In this document: one piece after another, positions 21,083 through 31,717 of the stretch
Layout: every line of letters begins with the position of its first letter
Numbering within the stretch: position 1 is the stretch's first letter
Source of the DNA: Tetmemena sp. SeJ-2015
Taxonomy: Eukaryota; Ciliophora; Spirotrichea; Sporadotrichida; Oxytrichidae
Assembly (NCBI GenBank): GCA_027382625.1
Contig: JAJKFJ010021161.1
Coordinates: forward strand, 1 to 64,000
Length of the DNA: 64,000 bases
Direction of reading: 5' to 3'
The notes under the pieces: generated by a model
What the model was told of the DNA's origin: nothing
Database searches by the model: none
Seen by the model: the letters and a program-made list of their open reading frames with translations, nothing else
Translations under genes and position numbers: made by a program

Positions 21083-24000
21083 ATGATGATGTAGAATTAG
21101 TAGCTTTCAAGCAATAATGGCTCTGTAATGGGTCTTCACATGAGAGCACAGAATTAATCTTCAAATGTTCCACTTCTCTTAAAGCCCACAGGCGTTCCAG
21201 TTTTTACCTCTGTGTCTGGAGACCTCAAAACTACTGCCAAAGATTTTCAGTAAGAACATTATTCCAGTTTCTAAAGATTTTATTTAATTCAAATTTAGAA
21301 CTTCATCCGGCCTGAGTCTTCTAGATTGTTAATATTAATTATCTTTCAAGTTTAAGTTTTAGATGTGCAATCGACTATGGAGAATACAATAGCTGCAAGA
21401 GACTCCTCACCTGAAAGCAAGTCCCAATCTCGTGTGGTCAAAGCTAAGTCTTTCGTAATTGGAAAGAAAGTTGAAAATTAGACAGGAATTAGCCTCATAG
21501 ACTTAGAAAATGTCACCCTCGCAAGAGAAAGTAAGAATTTAGAGAGCTGATTTTAGTTTATTTGTTATCTTGGAGGCCCTCATTAAATGATTTTTAACTC
21601 TAATTCTTTATAGAGCAATTCCCAGTGAAAGTTCTCTATGAGAAGCCTACCTTTGAAAAGAAGCACTATTTGAAGGGAGAACTTCCTCAGTCAGAGTATA
21701 ACTTTGCTCTCACCAATAATGAGAACTCAGGTGCTGCTGTGCTCAATTAGGCAAACTTAGAAATGATAAGCTAGGGCTATGCTCCAAGGGAGGTAGTTTT
21801 CAAAAAGTCTCTGCCCAAAAGCAACGCAGTTCAAGATCAGTAAAAGCTCAATCAATTCAGGATACATTTATTATCATTCAATAGTCTATATTTAGTGTGA
21901 ATGAGTAGAAGCACCGACCTAAATCAGCGACGGCTCAATAGATTAAGAAAGAAGCCATCAAGCATTCAAAGCTAGGTCCTAACACCAACATCAAGCCTCA
22001 GATATCTTATGTGAGTAAAGTTGCAATTGCACAAAAGAGAGAGAAACCAGAGAGACCATAGTCAGCTGCTTAGCCAACACTAGCCTCTATGGTAGGCGAA
22101 AAGCCCTCTAATTAAGATGTTAAGTAGTTTATCAATTTTATATGTGAAGGATAAGCCAACTATTCAGCCAGCTAACAGATTCGAGAAGCGGCAAATATCT
22201 CCTCCCAAAGTGGATGTGGACATCCCCTTTGCTCAGAACCGATTCTAAGGCAAATTTGGTGACCTCACCAAAGACCTACTCAAGAATTTTAACCAAAAAT
22301 ACATTCTTTATAAATTAAGAAAGCTTAAAAGGCTTTAATAGATGAGAAGAGTAAGACGCAGCAACAGAAGGAGGAAGTGGAGCTGAAAAAGAAAAAGCAA
22401 AAGGAACTGGCTGACGAAGTGAAGTAGAAGAATCTTGAACTTGTAAAATTGCAGAAGGAGAAAGGAGTGGAAAGATTCGACCCAAGGAAGAAGGAGCAAG
22501 AACAGCAAGAATAGAAGCGTAGGGAAGAAGTAAAGCAAGAGAGGGAGCGCTAAAAGCAACTTAGACAAAAGAGAAAGGAGGAGGGAAGAGCCCTCCTTGG
22601 TTTAGATATGTTTGATGAGGAGGCACTTGCCAAGTAGTAGCAAATTGCAAAGCAGCTTTTGCAGAAAGAGCAAGAAGAGAAGACAGAGTCTAAACTTCAA
22701 CCTAAAGCCAAGTTGGCTCTTAAATGGGACAAGCCTGTCACATAGCCTCGCCAGCCTAAGCCAGAGTTAGAGAATGATAATGAGGAGTAAAAGTAACTCA
22801 AAATAGTCGAGAAGAGAAAGTTGCTTGAGGAGCAGTAACTAAAGCTAAAACAGAAGATATAAGAGGAGAGAAAGAAGGCTGAAGAGGAGAAGCAGCGAAG
22901 TCAAGAGAACTATAAGAAGCTCATGGAGTTCTAGCAAAAGAAGAGACTAAACATAGCAAAACAGACTTAGCTTAAGAAACTAGCAGAAGAGGAGGAGCTA
23001 GAAATACAACAAAGAGAGTTGGAGGAGAGGAGCCGCCCAAAAAAGCAAGGCTAGAAGGAGAAGAAGCGCAAAGTCAAGAGCTCAAACCCTGTGGATTAGT
23101 TGAGTGAGCTTAGAAACTGGATTGATGAACAGCTTCAAAAGACTGAGTAGTAAATAGATTAGTCATCAAGCTTCATAAACATACCAGGAAGAGTTCAGTT
23201 TAATGATGGTAAGGAGGAACCCGATCTTAATTTTTAAATTATTATTCTTATTAATTTATCATGAGCAACCTATTCAAGATGTTATTGAGTAAGACCATAA
23301 TAACTCAGGAATCTTTTCAAACAAATTTATCACTGCAAAGACATAGCCAAAGGCTTAACCAACGAAGAAATTGAAATCTAAGAGTAACTCTCAGCAAGTA
23401 AAATAATTGAAATATGAGCTGCCTGGAAATAATGATATCCCTTATGAAGATGCACTGAAATTTGGTGCCAGGGATGACCGCTATGGACTATTCTCTGATA
23501 ATCACTATGGAGACTTGATAGAAATCAAAAGAAGGAAGTTTGAAGGAGAGGACTCTACTAGTCACGTTATTTCTAAGAAGCCTTCAAAGGCTGCAAAGAG
23601 TCTTGGCTATCAAAAAGCAAGCAGGGACTAATCCTTAGACAAATCTGGAATAGAAGGTGAAACTAGACAGCAACACGATATCAAGCTCAGCAAAGAGGGC
23701 ATGGTATCCATAATTAACAAGATATCTGAGTATGCAAAGTAAAAGGAGCAAGATATCACGTTGCAAAAGATCCAAGATTTGGAGCTAGAAAATCAGTCCA
23801 AAGTCAGAAAAAGCCCACGGTCCATGCTCAATCTACTAATTTAAGATAAGTATCCAAAGCCTGCTAAGTAAACCGTTCCAGGTGTCATTGACTAAAATTT
23901 AAATGTATCATTATAAATCTGACATACAAAAAGAGGCTTAAAGGTAGAAAGAACTTCAAAAGAAAAGAGAGGTAGAAGCAGTGGTAGTAATTTAAAAATG

Positions 24001-27000
24001 GAGCAGAGGATTCTTTGCAAGAAAGCAGGTCAGGGATCTTAGATTCTAAAAGTAGAGTGAGATAAAAAGCTGAGTATGGCTACTTCGAGGATCAAGTGAA
24101 ATTCAACTCTGGCTATAATCTCTAGAATATATTTATTCGGTATTTTTATATAAAAGTAGAAATTCCTAAAAGAGAAACAGAAGCTAAGGGAATAAAATAG
24201 GACATAAAGATTGGCAGAGAGCAAGTCAATTCAAGAGAAAATTGGAGAATCTAGCAACTCTAATTCCTACTCACAGCAATTTAATGGTTAGTCTTAGTCG
24301 AAGCAGATTTCCATGAGAGGAAGATCAGCCCCTGCTTAGGGATAAATTAACGCACCTGGCTAAGCACCTTAAGTCAACAATTTTCTAAGAGAGAAGCCTA
24401 TGATTGATCCTCTTTCTTTGATAGGAATATTTGCTCAAAGAAATGCTCCTAAAATTGTTCCATCCGTTGTGAAATCTCCAATTAGACCTCAGGATCCACA
24501 TAGCTAAGTTAATATAAGAGTTGTATTTAGCTAATCGATGTCTCAATCTATGCGCCGCTCGTAAGGTGCATTTACTTAGTCTTAGCAGTAGCTCTTCCAG
24601 CCTATTTAAACAGTGCCTTCCAGACAAAAGCATTCTAAGCACCCCTCCGCTCAAGTGGCTAATAAGCGCTTTTAGTAATCAGGATCAGACATCGAAGAGG
24701 ACATTTACTCAGATAGCTTTGATAGAGACGATGACTAGAAATCAGTCAAGACTGACACAGTTGAGGAAGATATCGTAGAGGGTTCTAAAAACTTCAGTAG
24801 CAGTAGCATGAACAACAACAGTAAGCCTCAATAGAAAAGACCCTTCGAATACAAGCAGTCTTCCGTGATTGAAGAAGAATCTATTATTTAGGAAGACTTT
24901 ATGGCCTCCAAGAGTTTCAAATCTCCTTAGGGTCATCATTCAAGAAACAGGGACAGAGATGACAGTTCTATAGCTGAAGACAGTATTCTCTAGCAATAGT
25001 CCATTATATTCTAAGAATTTTAAAACTCTTTAGTCTATCAGTAGATCAAGTGCAAAGAGAGGAAGTGCCATAGAGGATAGTATCGAGGAGGAGATAGAAG
25101 GAGGTAGTGGCTCTCATTCAGACGATCGTAAATAGAAGCTTAAAATCTAAAAGCAGAAGCTCTTTAAGGAGAAGCCTTTAAGCGAGCATGATTTACAAGT
25201 GAAAGAGTTTGAGGTTAAGATCAAATAAGACGAGGAAAAGAGAAAAGGCCTGGTGAATGAGATGCTTGCAGAGATGCAACGCTACGAATAAGCCTCCATG
25301 CAAACCGTGGTCGTTGAAAGGCTTGAGAAGATCATAACCTAAATAAATGCAGTTCATTTTAGCTATATGAAAATATTACCTAGAGTCTCGCATAAAAAGA
25401 CAAGCTTATTTTGGCTGCACGATTGCATGAACTAGAATTAGACAAGCAACACAAAGATGAGATCAACAAAATCAGAGAGGAGCAAATTCGCTTGCTAAGC
25501 TAGCTAGTCTTACTTGGGCCTAATGGTGCTCAGGGAATCTCTCAAACTGAAGAGGAAAGAAAGTAGATACTTGAGAGCATCTAGAAAATCATTGAAAAGC
25601 CTATAGTGATTTAACACTAGCCAGCCCCAGCTCCTGCACCAATTTATTTTTTAATTTTAACCAATTAGCTCTAAAGAGAAGAAGAGAATCGCTACACCTT
25701 CTTACTCTGATGAAGATGATCAAAGTGAGGAAATCAAAAGTGAAATTGATTATGCCCAGGAGTCCAAGGTATCTCTACAGAGACAGTCACTCAAAAGAGG
25801 AGTTCAACTCGACGAGGACTCTATCCAAGAATCCATAATGGAGGAAGATGATAAAGCTACAGACTCAATTGCAGAGGAGATAGAGGGAGGAGCTGACACT
25901 CAAAATAGTCAAAAGGAATACTCAGACATCGAAGAGAGCATCCATGTCGATGGCAAGAAGTTGCAAGAGCAAAAGAAACTTCAGAAGAAGAAAGAAGAAG
26001 AGACTAAGAAGAAGCAAGCTGCTACTTCCAAGAACTAAGACAATGACTTGCAAAAAATTAGGTATGCTATGGGTAGTGAGGAGGAAATCCGAAGGCAAAG
26101 CAAAAATGCCCTCAGGCGTTCAACCAACGGCGCTGAATAAGATAGCGGACTTAAGGGAAGTGGCTTGTTTGAGAAGCATTCTTTCTAGGAGTTTACCAGT
26201 CAGATATTCAAGTAGTTCCTGTTCGATCACAATTCACTAAGTCAAGTTGTGAATGAACTCGAAAGAGCAATTGAGGACAAGAAAACTGAGAAGGAGCAGA
26301 GGATAAGAAAGAAGCTAGACAGAAAAGAGATCTCACCAAAGACATACAAGAAGAGAAATAACGAGATAGAGAGATGGGTAAACCAAGAGAAGCATGAACT
26401 ACTTAAGAAGTAGCAAAAGTTCATGCAGTCAATGGGAGAGATGAAGGTCTTCATCAATAAACTAGACTTAGATAAGAAGTCTATGCTTGAGAAGATAGGA
26501 TCTCCTAGACAGCCTCTATCAAGTTCTCGCTAGCACATTACTAGCACTTCTTCTTTGGGGGATCGCCTCAATGAAAGTAGCAGCGGCTTGATTGAATCCT
26601 CTGATGAATCTCTGAGAGTCAGGTAGGCGAGAGATCAGCTTAAGAAAATCACAGAGATCCAGGGATTGAATGATCCAGAAGCAAGAGCTATCTCTAAGAA
26701 GAAAAAGGCTGCATAAAAGCTGATTGCTGAGAAAGAGAAAGCGATTGAACTCGGTCTTAAAACTAAACTGAAGGAAATAGACAAGCAGTAGGCAAATAAG
26801 ATGCTTGAAATAGCTCTGAATTTAGATGTTCAGGGAGAGGTCAATAAGAGATTCGAAGGTGCTAAGCGTCATATAGAAGAGAGCAGTGATAATTATGCAG
26901 AATTTAGTGCGAGGTCATACTCTCAGAGCTTAGGAGCCTCTCATGCCTTGAATGGCGGACTTTCAACAAGTGAAGATCCAAGCAGAAAGAAAAAGAATGT

Positions 27001-30000
27001 GAAGTTCGCAAGCCCTGAACGCTTCTCTTCAGCACATTCTCACTCTGTTGGAGAGAGCAGTGGAGGTGATAGGAGCTCCAATCGTTTCAGAAGCAGCTAA
27101 CGCTTCGATGAAAGTATTGGAGAGAGCATAAAGATTGATGAGTCCTATAGCATCTCAGGAGATGTGACGAATAAAGTTATTGAGAGCAGCAAACGCTCTA
27201 CGCAGCAACAGAATTAACATTGATTTAATATATAGGAAGCTTTATTATGAGAATAAGGCGCACGATTCAGTGAAGGATTCTATTCGAGAGTCAATTCCCG
27301 AGGACAGTTAAGACTACTCTGATGATTTTGTGCAGAGTATGGTGAGTGATGCAAAGTCTAACAGCAATAAAATCCTTCAGCAGAGCAGGAATAAGTTAAT
27401 CAATAAGGTAGATACTCATCATAAATAATTGCAATATAACACTTTGATAAGCTAATTAGAGAAAGTATTGTTGACTTTGTAGGACTAGAATGAGGACGAA
27501 ATAGAATACTCCATGAACTTTGATGAGAGCATAGGCTAGAGTTAGCAACTCTAAAAGTTAGATGCCTAGCGGGCCAAGAACATGCCATAAGTGGAGAGAG
27601 TAGACGAAGAGTCCCAAGAAGATCATTAATTTAAAATTTTATATACATTTTTATAGATGACAACTAAGATTACTCTAGAAAGCAATCCTAGGGAAGGGAT
27701 TCCCAAAGAGAGTCTGATGGCTATGAAGAGGAAGTGATGAGCGAGAGTCTTGGAGCTTCTTCGAAGTTGGTGTCTCAGCAAGAAGTGGCAGACTCTGCTG
27801 CTAATGATTAAATGCACGAGGACAGAGAAGTCATCCATAGTTCGAAGAGCATCGAGTGGGTCATCAATCTTAGCTATTTTAAATACATATATTATCTCGA
27901 TGGATAGTAAAACGCTGCAGTGGCATCTTAACGCAGCTAGCTCAGGAGTGAGGAAGATGACGGTGGTTACTCAGAGAATTTTGACGAGGAGATCGATGTT
28001 GACGCCTCCATGCAGAAAAGGCAAGATGCAGAGGACGTTCAAGGATTAAACCGCTTTGCCTAGCAAAATAGTAGCAGCTCCAACGACTATGAGAATGAGG
28101 AGTAAGTGGAAGAAAGCGAGGAGGAGAACAGTGAAGACGCAGCCATGGATGACATTGATGATTTGGAGTCATTCCCAGACGAAGTGGCCGAGTCCATGGA
28201 CGACTACAACGAGAGAGTAGACAGAATAACTGATGAGTTCTTGGAGCTGTTTCTTGAGGAGGTGAGAAACAACCAGGACTTGAGACTTGCAGATAACAAG
28301 GACTACAATCTGGACGATATTGAGGAGGATTTCAAGGACAAGTTCCCCTTCAACATCAAGCAAGAGGAGCCAGTGAAGGTAGTAGAGCCACCCAAGGTGA
28401 TCACTACTCCTAAGGTGGAAGAGAAGAAGGATGCAAAGAGACTGGCAGACGAGGAGATGCGCCAAAAGCACGCTGAGGAAGTCAAGAGGAGAGATGCCCT
28501 CAAGACCCAAGTCAACAACTATCTTAAGTTCCTCATAGCTATTAAATGTAGATTGCTTTTTGCTTGTATTAGCTAACATCGACAGAGAGGAGTTAATTGA
28601 GTCTCTCGAGAGACCTATCGCCGCAGATCCCTTGCAAAAGCTTGCCTACATATACTAGATGGACGATGCTTAGAATCAGAACAGTTCGGCTTTTAATGTG
28701 CTCTCTGAGTTTGCCTCCCAATCTGTCCTGTCTCTCGACTACTTCATAGCCACTGAGGATAACTAATCTTATATATATATTAGAAGGAAAAATTCAAGAG
28801 ACAGCACCCAGAGAGTGAGTTTGCAAGCTTGAAGGGAGCAGACCTAACAGAGTCAGCTAGACAAGGTTAATTGAGTATCCAGACAGCTCACCACAAGGGA
28901 CTGTTCGATGCCCTGAATCAAGCACTAGATGGTGAACGCCCTTACAAAGACAAGGGTTAGCCAGCTCCATGGAGCAAGCAAACCAGAGTGGTAAAGAGCA
29001 AGTTAACTGTTCCAGAGGCAGAGAAGATAACTCAATATTGCTTCTAATTGACTCTGAGAACCAAGCAAGCCAGCCCCCTATTATGAGACAAGATAAGTAT
29101 CTTCCAACTCTCTCACTGATTAGTAACTGATCATGCAAGTTGTGTAGTTCTGACCTCTGTCTGCTGTGAAAATTATGAACATGATAGGAAGAGCAAAGCA
29201 ACTGAGTGGTGCACCATGTGAAATAGTTGAAATATTACTTTAGAAGCTCCCATTCCTGAGGAGCTGTTAACTTAGTGAGCTTGAGATCCACTCTACTCCA
29301 ATTGAAATATAAAATTTATTTCAGCAATTATTGCAGTATTATTTTCGCTTAGTTGGGGTCAAGTATATCTAGCAAGTTAAAAGTGCTAGATTATGTGTTT
29401 ATCTAGTGAGAAGATGGTATTCCAAAACTGCCACTTTTATTCTCAAATCTATGTCTGTAGAAGAAACCAGTTATTCCTCCAACTATATAAAGTATTTAGC
29501 ATAATTTGTAGAGAGTTATAAATTTTAAATATAAATTCAAACCATGGAGAGCAGTAGTAGTACAAATAATATAGTGACTTACTAACTTAGTGACTTCTCT
29601 AATATTCCTGAACTCTAAGTTCCTTAAAAAATAAAAAATTAAATTCCTTAAACTATAACTTATTAAAGTTTATGTAGATTTCAGATTTATGAATTAGTTA
29701 GAGAAGATACTGAAGATCTGTGAGGAAAAGGTTATGAACTGGTGTGAAACAAATGCAGGCACCACTCTTGCTCCTCTACCGCCTGCCCCTCCCACTGACT
29801 CTGATCCATTACTTGCACTTATTATGAGTGAAGAGGATAGAATCAGGCAAGCGCAAGAAGATAAACTAGGAGTACTTATGATGAGAGAGTTGGTTGAGAA
29901 CGAGCCCAAATGGGTTGACTATGAAAATGAGGATGCTCAAGTTAAGATAGATCTAGCAGATCAGATACTCGACCACCTCACGGGAGAGCTTGCAGAGATA

Positions 30001-30071
30001 AAATTAATGTTACTCTCTTTCTCACACATTATATTAAATTGTAGATAATGTTTGGACTGAGATAATTCTGA
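21083..30071 (+). CDS. Giant IQ/coiled-coil protein resembling CEP350
   Basis: One gene of about 2,600 codons once at least 17 IESs are removed. Start ATG 21083, stop TGA 30069-30071. A very long Lys/Glu/Gln coiled coil (22.3-23.2 kb) precedes an IQ calmodulin-binding motif (IQKWSRGFFARKQVRDLRFQ). Next come repeated acidic motifs of the type EDSIxEEIEGG and YSDDF, more coiled coil, and a C-terminal module with FDALNQALDGERPY, PAPWS and a final QVKIDLADQILDHLTGELAE. The order and the C-terminal motifs match my recollection of the centrosomal protein CEP350, which would make this a basal-body or microtubule-anchoring protein. 29.08-29.69 kb could not be joined and may hold a larger IES or extra exons. 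No frameshift remains elsewhere after excision. Confidence 0.75.
21322..21359 (+). other. IES, pointer TAGAT, 38 bp
   Basis: Excision joins GLSLLD-VQSTMENTI. Confidence 0.87.
21859..21893 (+). other. IES, pointer AG, 35 bp
   Basis: Frame ends at TGA after the insert. Excision at AG joins KLNQF-SVNEQKHRP. The 2-bp pointer leaves the boundary loose. Confidence 0.6.
22122..22146 (+). other. IES, pointer AAG, 25 bp
   Basis: Excision joins SNQDVK-DKPTIQPAN. Confidence 0.75.
22295..22326 (+). other. IES, pointer AAAA, 32 bp
   Basis: Excision joins LLKNFNQK-ALIDEKSKT at the start of the long coiled coil. Confidence 0.75.
23224..23260 (+). other. IES, pointer AT, 37 bp
   Basis: Excision joins GKEEPD-EQPIQDVIE. 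A longer repeat (TTAATTT) is present but using it leaves a TGA, so AT is preferred. Confidence 0.6.
23889..23919 (+). other. IES, pointer TGAC, 31 bp
   Basis: Excision joins VPGVID-IQKEAQRQ just before the IQ motif. Confidence 0.85.
24058..24070 (+). other. Short IES, pointer TGAG, 13 bp
   Basis: TGAG at 24058 and 24071. Removal of 13 bp joins FQKQSE-YGYFEDQVK and avoids a TGA. Confidence 0.65.
24123..24156 (+). other. IES, pointer TAGAA, 34 bp
   Basis: Excision joins SGYNLQ-KFLKEKQKLRE. Confidence 0.87.
24997..25030 (+). other. IES, pointer TAGTC, 34 bp
   Basis: Excision joins DSILQQQ-SISRSSAKRG. Confidence 0.87.
25337..25377 (+). other. IES, pointer ACCTA, 41 bp
   Basis: Excision joins LEKIITQ-SLAQKDKLIL. 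Confidence 0.87.
25638..25659 (+). other. IES, pointer ACCAATT, 22 bp
   Basis: A 7-bp pointer with only 15 bp of unique spacer. Excision joins APAPAPI-SSKEKKRIA. Confidence 0.88.
27211..27235 (+). other. IES, pointer GAA, 25 bp
   Basis: Excision joins STQQQ-KLYYENKAHD. Confidence 0.75.
27620..27654 (+). other. IES, pointer AGAT, 35 bp
   Basis: Excision joins DEESQED-DNQDYSRKQ. Confidence 0.85.
27852..27896 (+). other. IES, pointer TCGA, 45 bp, in frame
   Basis: In-frame hydrophobic interruption with no TGA. Excision gives HSSKSI-DGQQNAAV. Confidence 0.6.
28536..28569 (+). other. IES, pointer TAGCTA, 34 bp
   Basis: Excision joins YLKFLIA-NIDREELIES. Confidence 0.9.
28764..28780 (+). other. 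Short IES, pointer TA, 17 bp
   Basis: A run of TA repeats. Removal of 17 bp joins IATEDNQ-KEKFKRQHP. Confidence 0.6.
29080..29690 (+). other. Unresolved segment of the CEP350-like gene
   Basis: Between the PWS-containing exon and the last exon (from about 29692, QLEKILKICEEKVMNW) lie about 600 bp. They include a single frame open from about 29140 to 29720, reading IGRAKQLSGAPCEIVEILLQ and more. It may be genuine exon sequence flanked by IESs, or a large IES that is open by chance under the permissive code. Confidence 0.4.
29996..30042 (+). other. IES, pointer AGATAA, 47 bp
   Basis: Last IES of the gene. Excision joins LTGELAEI-MFGLRQF and the stop. Confidence 0.88.
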
Positions 30072-30266
30072 TTAGTGAGTGAGAAAGATAAGTTTGATAA
30101 AGTGTGAGCTTTAGAAATTAAGAATGTGATATAAATAGCTCTCACTATTTGAGCATATAAATAACCTATGATTAGTTCATTTTTTCATTGATAGTGTTAA
30201 ATTTCGATATCCTTCTCTTCAGTTCATTTCGAATGCAGTTTAGAAACCGATCATGCTTATTCATAA

Positions 30267-31591
30267 ATGATGAGCAGCCATCCGTACATAGAGCAAACAC
30301 TTAACTTTAAAATAGTTGAAGATGTTAGCAATCCAAGCCCCCATTTTAATCCAACTCCAATTGATGTGCACTATCACTCAGGCAAGTTGAATATTGAAAA
30401 ATCAAAAGCATGCTAAGAGCAAATATGGCAATAACTTAAGTTGACTTCATAGAATTTAATACGATAAACAATATTTATTTCCTAATTTCACTCAAAGCCT
30501 TTAAAAATATCAACTATTATGATATTTTTAGGTTCATAAATGGGGGGTGAATGAAAATAGAAATATTTCAACCTAAATAAGATTCTGCATATCCATTTCT
30601 ATTAATATTTTTAGCTGGATCATGCCTCTATGTGCTCCTAGTATAGTTCAAAAGCATGATTATTATGGAGTATTATTCTCTTATGATTTATTCCTCAGAG
30701 ATTCCTTCCATCAGTGAACTCTTTACTTTATTGAATGAATTCTTTCGCTTTAAATGCTAACTAGCAAGTTAACGTCCAGTTTCTATCTATTTTGGCAATA
30801 CCCTTAAATTAATTTGATTCTCAGGTTTGTTGGAAAGTATAGCTCATCCCTGTAGAAGAATTGCACATTTAAATTAATGAGATTGATGATTCCTCCAAGC
30901 ATCAAGGCTGGTAAAGTTTTCAAGAGTGCTGTCATTACTGGAATTTATAATTTAATTATTCCTATATTAAGGTGGACAGCATTAATTATCTTAGCATAAT
31001 TCATTCCTTTAAAAACTCTAAGTTCCTTCGCTCTGTGAGATTTGGAACTGGCAAGGTGACACCTCAGTCCTTCCTTATAAGGTAATCTTACAGCTAGATT
31101 GATTGGTTTTATATTTCCTGTTATAATCTGCTCTTACTTATATCTTTGTGAATAGTGGTGCGAGGTTTTGAACGCAACTGCAGGCAAAGGAGAAATTTAT
31201 AACACAAAATACCTTAAAACTAACTTCTTGCAATATCAAGACAAGTTTGATCCAGACGCCTTCTTCTTCATAACCTACAGGTAATTACAAAAATATTACT
31301 GTTACTTAAGAAGCTAAGTAACTCATTTATAGGTCTCATGCGATTGGGATGTGTCTGGTTTGGCCAACTGCAGAAGATGGCACTTTAGAAATCAAGCACT
31401 TGTGCAGTGTTCCAAATAAGAGAACCACAGGGGTGGAGGAAGCACTCTTGAGCTTAGCATTAGGCTACACAATTCAAAAAGCAGCTAAAAAGGTTATCAT
31501 TAGGGTGGGGGACGAGCAACACATTTAAGACTATCAATAAACTACAGTGGTACCCATATTAGAGCAACAATTTGGTTTCTCAAAACAATGA
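30267..31591 (+). CDS. GNAT-family N-acetyltransferase
   Basis: The C-terminal half is a clear GNAT fold: WCEVLNATAGKGEIYNTKYL, then FITYR-SHAIGMCLVWPTAEDG joined by an intron (31280-31332), and LEIKHLCSVPNKRTTGVEEA in place of the acetyl-CoA loop. It ends with ILEQQFGFSKQ at TGA 31589-31591. The wording resembles mycothiol-synthase-like GNATs seen in ciliates; the substrate is unknown. The likely start is ATG 30267/30270 (MMSSHPYIEQTLNFKIVEDV). Between 30380 and 31000 the gene is broken by AT-rich inserts that I did not resolve. Confidence 0.65.
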
Positions 31592-31717
31592 ATAGAAGTC
31601 TCTCCAATTTCATGATAAACATTTTAGATTTTGATTTCATTTTTTGTTCTCGAAGGAACAAGTAAGAAATCATCTGCTTAAATTTAATCATCAATATTTT
31701 ATAGTCAAAATCTGTTA

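Noticed and set aside
23225..23257. IES with the longer pointer TTAATTT
   Set aside because: Using it leaves an in-frame TGA right after the junction; the 2-bp AT option gives a continuous frame.
28169..28579. Minus-strand ORF of 136 codons in the CEP350-like gene
   Set aside because: Leucine-rich antisense shadow of an acidic coding stretch whose sense frame is continuous with its neighbours.
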